DNA from: Atriophallophorus winterbourni
Lineage: Eukaryota; Platyhelminthes; Trematoda; Plagiorchiida; Microphallidae
Direction of reading: 5' to 3'
Assembly: GCA_013407085.1 (NCBI GenBank)
Contig: JACCGJ010000605.1
Span: 186,001-250,000 of the forward strand
Length of the DNA stretch: 64,000 bases
Shown here: piece by piece, positions 39,001 to 48,000 of the stretch
Numbering within the stretch: position 1 is the stretch's first letter
Layout: the number at the start of each line of letters is the position of its first letter
Notes under the pieces: model-generated
Seen by the model: the letters and a program-made list of their open reading frames with translations, nothing else
Database searches by the model: none
Told to the model about the DNA's origin: nothing
Program-made: the position numbers and the translations under genes

Positions 39001-42000
39001 GCGAAAACAAGCTACTTCTGAGCATAATCTTTAGAGTGTTTCTATACATTTCAACCCAATCCGTAAGAGTTTTTCCTATTTCAATCCCAGCTTTAGAAAT
39101 AACCGGGCGCAACATTTTGGAAAATCCGCCTTTCACAAAATCACAGATCTCTTTTTGTAACACACCACTGAAGCGCATATCGGAACCCTGAATGCCAGAA
39201 ACATCCGACAGGTAGTCCAACAGACTGATTGGTTCTTACGATCGTGTGAGTCCGTGAATGTCATCTTAGGACATGTGAAAGTTTTCGATATGATTTTATA
39301 GCGGGTTCTTGCGGTCCAACAATAACCACGCGTTTCATCGCCACTGGAAGATTGCGTCTATCATTTTATCTTTGTGCGACATTAAAATGAAATAAAAACA
39401 AAAGACCAGCAAAATTTCCATTCATAATCTGACATTCTTCCTACCACAAGTTTCTTGGTATTAAATAAGTGCTTCAAGAAGATATTGCTGATGTTTCCCG
39501 TTTACATATATGCAAATAATTATTTTAGGGATATGACTGTAGCAGGAAAGCGTGGTTCTTTCCTAAATGATCTGAAGAAAGCTCTTCAGACATTACCCAA
39601 TGTTCAACATATTGGTGCACATGGTGTATTACACGGCAGTGTATTACAAAGCTTGTTCACTAAGGGACAACAAGTAAAACAACCACATGAAGAATAAAAC
39701 ATGTGATAATGTACACATGTTAAATGTAATTCTCGAAAATGTTCACCACATTAAACAGTAAATCTCGTTGGTGAAATACTTGCTCATTGATACAGATTGC
39801 ACTCGGTGTAAATCACTCAGCAAAAGTTCTCAACTCACACTAAATTTGAGTTAACAAACAGCAACATGATTCAAGTATATTGCGCTAATGAAAAGAAAAT
39901 GAACTTACTTGTTTAAAACTAAGAAAATGATTCAGATCAGAAAGAGCTGTTTGTACAAGGGATAGATCTTCTCGAATCCGGGATTCAAGTTGCTTTGCCC
40001 AAAATAAACGATTCACCCGTTCCGAAACGTTCCTACATCCAGCGATAGCAGGATATTTTGAAGTGTTGCTACTTTTATTGCCATTGCTCAAGGTGATCCC
40101 AGATCCGACTAGAAATTCTTCGCGTAACTGATATGAATGAAGTGAGGCGCATGACGATTTTCATCATAAATTGAATTGAATTGAATTGAACAAAAAGATA
40201 ATTTTCAGAAAATTTAGTATATATGCAAACATACAATTAATCAATCAATAGTTCCAGTTGTTATTATTAAAATCACACTGCCACAATATGATGTACCTTG
40301 ATTTACTTACAATTGAAAATATCAAAAACAATCACACACAATCAACAAATCAAAAAAATGAAAACTGGAGTTCAGAGATTCCAATGTAGACCGTCGTGAT
40401 CAAATTTGGGAATACTTCGAAGGACTTGGTACTGATAAAACACGAACTCTACAAAACCCCTTAAAACAACGTTTCCTACCCGATTTAGTCGGTGTTAGTT
40501 TACCCTGCATCTAATGGAAAGACCTGACGAGGAGGCTGTATAGGTTAGACGACCACAACAGATATTACTGGCTCCTTTGTGACTGATCTGATATATAAAC
40601 GTACTTAAATTTACTAGTCTGGAGAAACATTCATGAAGCTTAATCGCGATCGGTCAAGCGGTGGACGGTAGCTCAGGATGTGAGGTATGAGACTACACTA
40701 GTGATGGTCCCGCGTTTTAGTCAGACCCGATGTAAAGGATATGCACTCGTGATGAGCTCAAATAAGCGCGAAACCCGAGCCCAGTGCTTCCAATGTAAAC
40801 CGTTATGATCAACTTTGTGAATATTTCGAAGGCTTTGGTATTAATGAGCAGTCACAAACAATGGACAAATTCTATTTAGTCCATGTCTAACCTCTAACCC
40901 AGTGGTACCCAACCACTGTGCTGAGGCAAATTATTGTGCGCGATGTAAAAAAAGGGTGGGAACCACTGCTCTAACCAATCGCTGAGACAAATTCAATGGA
41001 AACTCGTCATTCAAGTTTGTGCATCTCGGTTCACTTGAATCTATAGCACTTGTTTGCACTGGAGAATGTGATTCCAGAGCGCACTATGTGTTGACCATAT
41101 TTGACCTCGTTCCCCTCTGTCACCACATAAAAAGCTTCAAATAGATAAATAATCCTTAAAATTGTGAAGGTTCGTTGGAGAGCCATTAACTCACAACTTG
41201 AACTAGGTCTTGCTTATGATTTGTATATATCTGTCCCAAAGAATTTAATCTCAATGGTATTACGCGAGCACTATCAAAAATATAAACAAAGAAATACGAA
41301 CCTAGTTGTAGATTTGTAAAACAATATCAGCGACGTTGTGTGCTATCCGCTGTGAAATGGCTTCTGGGATTTACTTAATGGTGATTTCTGAAGTACCATC
41401 AAACTTTAAATGCGTGAGAAACATGTATGGAAGAAAAAATAAACGCAATTTGAAATGAGATAATATCACTATTGCGTTGAATTTCATAAAAAGTTCATTA
41501 TTTGATAACTGTTAAGAGCTAGTAAGTAGTAGAAGCTTGTAAGGGGACATGCGATCACTTCGAAAATAAATCAATTCTAGAGATGTATATCACTGCCTGA
41601 TCGTTTATTCAAAGTTGACTTTGTATGCTGATCAACAGTGGCCTCAAGTTATTAATTTGATCAAAATTTTCCACTGTTTCAAACCTCGCGAAAAGGAATA
41701 TTATAGTGTTTTTCAAAGAGAAACAGATAAAAACCAGTTGTAGAATATAGGTGCTCGGAACGTGAGTAACACATTACAACATTTTACCTATTTGTACAGA
41801 ATATACCCCGAAATATTAGAGAACGATTAAACACTAGCAACGGAGAAGTCTGAATCCCAAACATATGCGACTATTACTAACAAGAATAACAAAAGGAAAC
41901 CTGATTTAAAACTTACGTTATTCAACGAAGCTTCTAGATATCCCAACAACGTCTCCCGCTCAGATCTTAACAAGGATGCTACACGTGGTCGACGGATGAG

Positions 42001-45000
42001 AACATGAAATTTCTGAAATTCTTGTAAGATCCTCAACGAATCAACTTGAACTGATGAGGCTGAAATCCACATTAAAATATATTAATTTGGTTTCTATCCA
42101 ATCACAATATTTCAATGTGTACAGCTTAGTCTTGACAAAAACTTATCAGTTATTAGGATTGATAACTGGGCAATAAAATATTCATTGTGAAATTATTTAA
42201 TACAGGTTATTGATATAGAAAAGAGTAGTACAAAATATACTTTTTTGTTATCTTACATCGAATTTAATTTGTATTTATCTGAGAGCGATGAATTGAAGTT
42301 TGGTCTTGAGGAATTAGACGAAATGTAGAACAGCAGGTTTATCTATACTCGTTTGGGCTTTCAAAATTTTTATCTAGGTGTTCCTTAGTATTGCTATCAA
42401 TCAGGTTAAAAGACATCATTAAGTTTTGGCGCAAAATATTATTCCATATGTTTGTAGCTAATAATTATAAAAAATAATTAAACTTTCAACTTTTTTACGA
42501 GCAGATTTGATTCGAATGAAATATCTAATTGTTAAAACGTTTTTAAATGGTCTATGCAGACAAAAGTTTTCAAATCCTACTGTGCCTACTTGATGAGTGC
42601 AAACAGCTCGAATCCGGTCGTGGGGGGTGTGTGATGGAGATGCATGCAAATGAGCTTTCATATACATGATCATGGGTTTTAAACCAAGTCTACATGAGTG
42701 GGGGCTCATGTGATTAAACAGGTTGGTCGTACCAACCTTACTCAACCGTGGCATACAAGCGCAACTTGTTTACCATTCTTCCACTGTTTCAAGCGCATGC
42801 GGATCCTGATCCTACTGTCAATAGCTGATGAGTGCAAACAGCATGAAATCGGTCGTGGTGTGTGTGTATATGATGAAGATGCATGCAAATGAGCTTTTAT
42901 ATTCGATATGTTTTTACTTATGTAACTAACCGCTATTTATGGAATAACTAAACGATTTTGTATGCATTATTTCTCGCACAACAATGAACACACAGTGACA
43001 CGCGGATATTGATCTCATGACGAATAAATGTTAAGTGCAAGTAGTAATTCAGGCAAATATATTTTAATTATTGCAAATTAGTAACCACGAGAAGATTTCC
43101 ACCCTGGTAAATGTGTGAAAAAATGCATTCTCACCGTCACCAGCAGCATCGGTCATGAATTTTATACGAAGCTTCATGGCTGCTCGCTCCTCTACAGGCA
43201 TCAACTTGGTATCGATCAGACTTTTAGCTACCGACCAATCGTCAAGTTCAACGAAATTGGTTGTCAACGGATGCCGAAGTGCTTCGATCGCTGAAGCCAC
43301 AGTCTCGGGATCATCTGGTCCCATTGTACGAGAATCAGAACCAAATAAATAAGTCTCAATCTCCGAATTCAACTGGAATTCCTCTCGCTCCGAATCACTC
43401 AGAATGTGCGCCAGTTGGTCATACAGGCATCTGATTTCAAGTATCTGATAAACGAGAAGATAATTATATCTAGACAATTTTCAAAACCGCATTTTGCAGA
43501 TTTCTTAAATCAAATAGACAGAATTCTTTTCTGTTAATTTTAGAGCGGATTATGGAGATAAAATGTTTGTACAAAAATCTACCTGATTTCAAATTAAAAT
43601 ACAATATTCATCGCCCAACTAGTTTCACGTATGTGTAAATTCGTGATCTCATTTGACAAACATTCATAGTAAACATATATTTTCCAAGAAACGGGTATCG
43701 ATGAAGTTCCAGCTTCTCTTGACATAGATTTCGGTATTCCTTGAAACATTTTATCGGAAACCTTGACAAACCAAAAGGTGAAATACTTTCAAAACCAGTG
43801 TCAGTATTCGAGAACTGTCAATAGGCAAATAAAAAAATTTCACATGAATAGTTTATTGCATTATTTTGTCACTCTCATTTGATATATTTTCTTTTTAGAG
43901 GAAATTAGCTTACATAAATCGACTAAATTTGAATCGGGTCATATTTGAACACTTATATTCCTAGTGTTACCATATGGTACCAGCCAGTATTTCACAAAAT
44001 GAAAGTAATTACAATTTCATTTCTTCATAAGTACTTTAATTTAGCCTATTCAACTATATACTGAGCATAAAAGGTTATTCCAAAGAAAATCTTTTCTCGG
44101 AGAGAAAGGTTTAATACCAAGTAAGATGGAGATATCAGCGTATTTTACAAAAAATCGTTTGAAAGTAACGAAAATTGTGAAAAGTTTAGAGGCCAACTAA
44201 CTTCTTCCATTCTCTCTTTGAATTTGCACATCTGGGTTAAATTGGGTCTGGAGCCAGTCCAGGGGTGTGGTGCGTATTTTTTCCATATTTTCTGTGTCAA
44301 CTTCTCACAGCAGTTGCTCCAATGTTGGCAAACTTGAATCGAGGTCTCCAAAAGCTTTTTCCCCTGGATATCAAAGGACAGATAGCATAAAATACCGAAT
44401 ATCATATAATGATGATGACAATGCTACTTCTATCATTAATAGTGTTGCACACATGTGATATTGTACATATTGAAAACGAGCTTTTTGAAATTTTTCAACG
44501 AGAAATAACTATATATTTCTCGAAACCAGTGAAACAGAAGCAACGATTCTAATGATACTTGGCAAACCTGCATGACGGAAAACACGCTTGGTTGCATTTA
44601 CTCTTATCACTTGAGATGAAATAATAGGGACTTGACAGTGGCAATGGTGCAACCTAATGAAATCAGCATTAATTTATCGAAATTTCTCATTTGAAACCAA
44701 TGTAAGGCGAATGAATTGTACTTATTTCGTACTTTCCGAGTTTTTTCAATTCCACCCTTTATTATTTCTTATACATCGGCTGAAAATATATCGCAGTTGT
44801 TTCACTGCTTTCCGCTGATAATCGTAACTGATTGGAGCATTTAATCGATCCGGTTGAACATATTCTTCAAGGGTTCCCAATGAAGGCTTGAATACTCATA
44901 TTCACATATTTATCATTCAAAAGAACACGGATGCAATTAAATTCATTAACATTATGATTAATAAAACCTTGGAATGCCCATTCATATCAAAAGTTAGAAG

Positions 45001-48000
45001 TAATTATTCCAGCTTATTAACCAAATTATTCACTAGACTCGGATTGTACATTCTCGAAAGCACTCGAATCAGAGCTGACCTAATCCTGACACCAAAACAT
45101 CCATACGGCGCCCTACCTACTCAGACACCTCTCTATATTTGGTTCCAGTCTCTTGACCCGCAGTCACAATCTGACCGTTCAAATACCACATTCACGATTA
45201 AACTGTTGCCGGTACTTTAACGCAGATCGTGTATGCTTTCTGTGGAACAGTGTAGCCACAGAAATTGTTTCGTCGCCAAATGAAATGATCTTCAAACAAA
45301 CGTTACGATATTTTATGTTAAACAACACCGTGTTGGCCCAATTTGACTGAAAACAGTTGGTACCAAACATAAATTCCCGCCGAAATTTTCCCACTCCATC
45401 TCACAGTTGAAAAAATTACTTTTACTCCTCCTTAGAACCACATGAATGCCAACCTGAAAGTACGATGTGTTTAAATTTTATACGCATATCTTATGTTATT
45501 GTACAGCTATTTCTTCTCCCCATAAATCTTGAATCTTCATCAGCATGAGTATGAGTTTATGTATTCTCGTAATTTAAACCACTTATGTTTCTATTAGCCA
45601 CCATATGTTCATTCAAACCCAATAACAACAAAACAATGGTTATTAAATACAACAAATATGCATTAGATGATGCTGCGTAGCACTTTGGTTCATTATACAC
45701 AACTACCATTCAGATATTGTGATATTTAAAAAACTCGACCGGAAACTCTTTGTAACATTTTCGTCGGGTGTTTGAAAGCTAAATACACGGTCATTTGTCA
45801 ATCTAGTTGAATATTCTACCGAAAAGATTAATCCATTCACTATTTTAAATGCTTCCGCGATACTGGATAGCTATAAAGGATCACTGAACTTAATCTTAAG
45901 GTCTACACTCGATGATGGGAAACAGTCAGAAACGAATGGTGGTGCTTAAGAAAAGGAGATGTGAGCGTCACACTGTGAAATTTGAACAAAGGTTATGGAT
46001 ACGCTAAGCCATATTACCTCTATCAGAGTAATCGACCAAATTTGTGAGTAACGCTTCATGGAACGGGACTTGTTGAGCAGTCCCAATATGTGCTTCAACA
46101 TTCGCGCAATCCATTCACCCAAACCGTCCATGATATCAGACATTCTCTGTTGTGGATAGCCGTTCTTTGCCGTGACTTCAGGACAGCGCCATACCTCATC
46201 TAAACATTCAAATAAGACCGGATCAATCAGGCAAGCGAGTTCCGCGATTTGAACACTGATTTGCTTCATGTTCGAATCGCCTTGAGTATCTTCACTCAAA
46301 GTAAGGGACTTCAGTTCGGATTGAAAATTAGCGCAGTGTTTAGCGGCATTCTTGAAGAGGTTTGCAAAAAATTCTCGACACTTTTTATCCTCGGCCAATT
46401 CCGTTTCGGTTTGTATAGGTGAATTTTCCCAAAAGTTAACTTCGCTGCTCAAACCTGAACGTATTGCACACAAAAATATTGTTTGAAATCGACAAAGCAA
46501 ATTGAAAACATCGACAGTAAATTATTATTAATTGAAAATTGAATAGATGTTTGAGAAAATGTGTTTGCGTATCTCATGTTAGGGATTTGAGAAGGCAAAG
46601 TTGATAATGAGCTACAATCGGTTGGTTTGTAGTTTTACTTTTTCATAATTCACGCATTTTGATTTTGAAGTTGATACTTGAAATACAAAAACATCAATGC
46701 AAAAGTTTCATTCGTAAAGATTAAGATTTTGAGTTGTACTCCAATTTTCAACATAAAAACCGGTACCAATTACGAAGTCAAATAACAACAAATAATTCTC
46801 CACTTGCTGACGGCAAGCAGCAGTAACCGGTTGTGGTGTTTAAGCGATGGGGAGGTGAGCACCACAGTATATTGGTCATAACAACAAGATTTAGCACAAA
46901 ATATTAACGAGATTGGTATATACTCAGTTTTTTGCGCGGCCTTTGAATCAGCCGTGCTCAAAACTAATTTTTCCATTTTTATCTATCATCAACATATTCT
47001 AAATGCAATAAACTTTTATATTTTGGACCGTAGAGATTCTTCTGTGCCCGTGATAGATATGTCAAATGAATACTGAAAAAGCACGATTAGAAAATCTTGT
47101 AGGCTGAAATTTCGTCGATTACCATCACAAGGTTTGATGTCGTTGGTAGAGGAATTTGAAGCTGCTTCTGATTTTAAAATTTGACTGGTAATCCAAAGTT
47201 TTCCATAAAACTATAAATTTCCTTTGCTGTTCGTACATTTTATTCTGAAAATTTGTGTGGTTAAATTATTATTTAGTTGAAAGTTTTACAAAACAAATGA
47301 AGCAATTTTTTTCTTCCTTCTTCTTTTCGCGTGAGTCGAAAGTTTGTTTTTAATTGTTGTGACAATTCATGAGCAAAACATCCTTCGAAGTATTCACACA
47401 GTTTAAAACAGCGATCTTTATTGTAAGAACTGGATTCGAGCTCTTTAGCAGTGCAGATACGTTGCCTCGGGTGGAAATACAATGATAATTATTGGGGGTT
47501 TGAGTCTCACTCGAGACAGATGATATGCACTGCTGATGAGCTCAAAGAAAGGAAAACTCAAGTCCAGTTTCTTCTAATATGAACCGTTGTGATAAACCTC
47601 GTGAATATTTCGAAGGATTTGATAATAATCAGTATAATTAATTCCCCTAAAACAACAGCATTGTGACAACGTTATCTTTAGGCAAACGGAATAAAGGATC
47701 TTTGATAGCTCGACGTTGTAGTTTGCACTATAGCAGGCGTTGATCGAGAAATAAATGGAGTTTGAGATCAAACTGTTTTCTTTTGAGTGTGTAAATTATC
47801 AGTACGAATAGCATACAAAATCCACTAAATATTGCAATTAACTCTTATTGTTTATACATGTTCTTTTTTATGCTCAAAAGAAAACCTTTTGCAATTATAT
47901 TTTCCACACGCATAACACTACAATAAAATATTTCATCTTACAAACAGACAAACGTTAGTATGACTCAAAGCATCAGAGTAGATGTGGAAGTTCATTTTAC

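Larger units (their letters stand above)
40128..41916. other. DYNC2H1 intron 6
   Basis: Hosts two Sm-alpha-like copies, the MITE and a (TTGAA)n tail. Positions 41000-41916 are unassigned AT-rich sequence. Confidence 0.5.
42585..42895 (+). mobile_element. Tandem hammerhead retroposon (retrozyme-like dimer)
   Basis: Two family A motifs lie about 236 bp apart in direct orientation. After each comes the same sequence (gtgtgt, gatg, gatgcatgcaaatgagctt), so the whole unit is repeated, not only the ribozyme. The spacer matches 35866-36020 on the other strand. Confidence 0.75.
42060..43134. other. DYNC2H1 intron 5
   Basis: Apart from the tandem hammerhead retroposon nothing was recognised. Confidence 0.5.
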
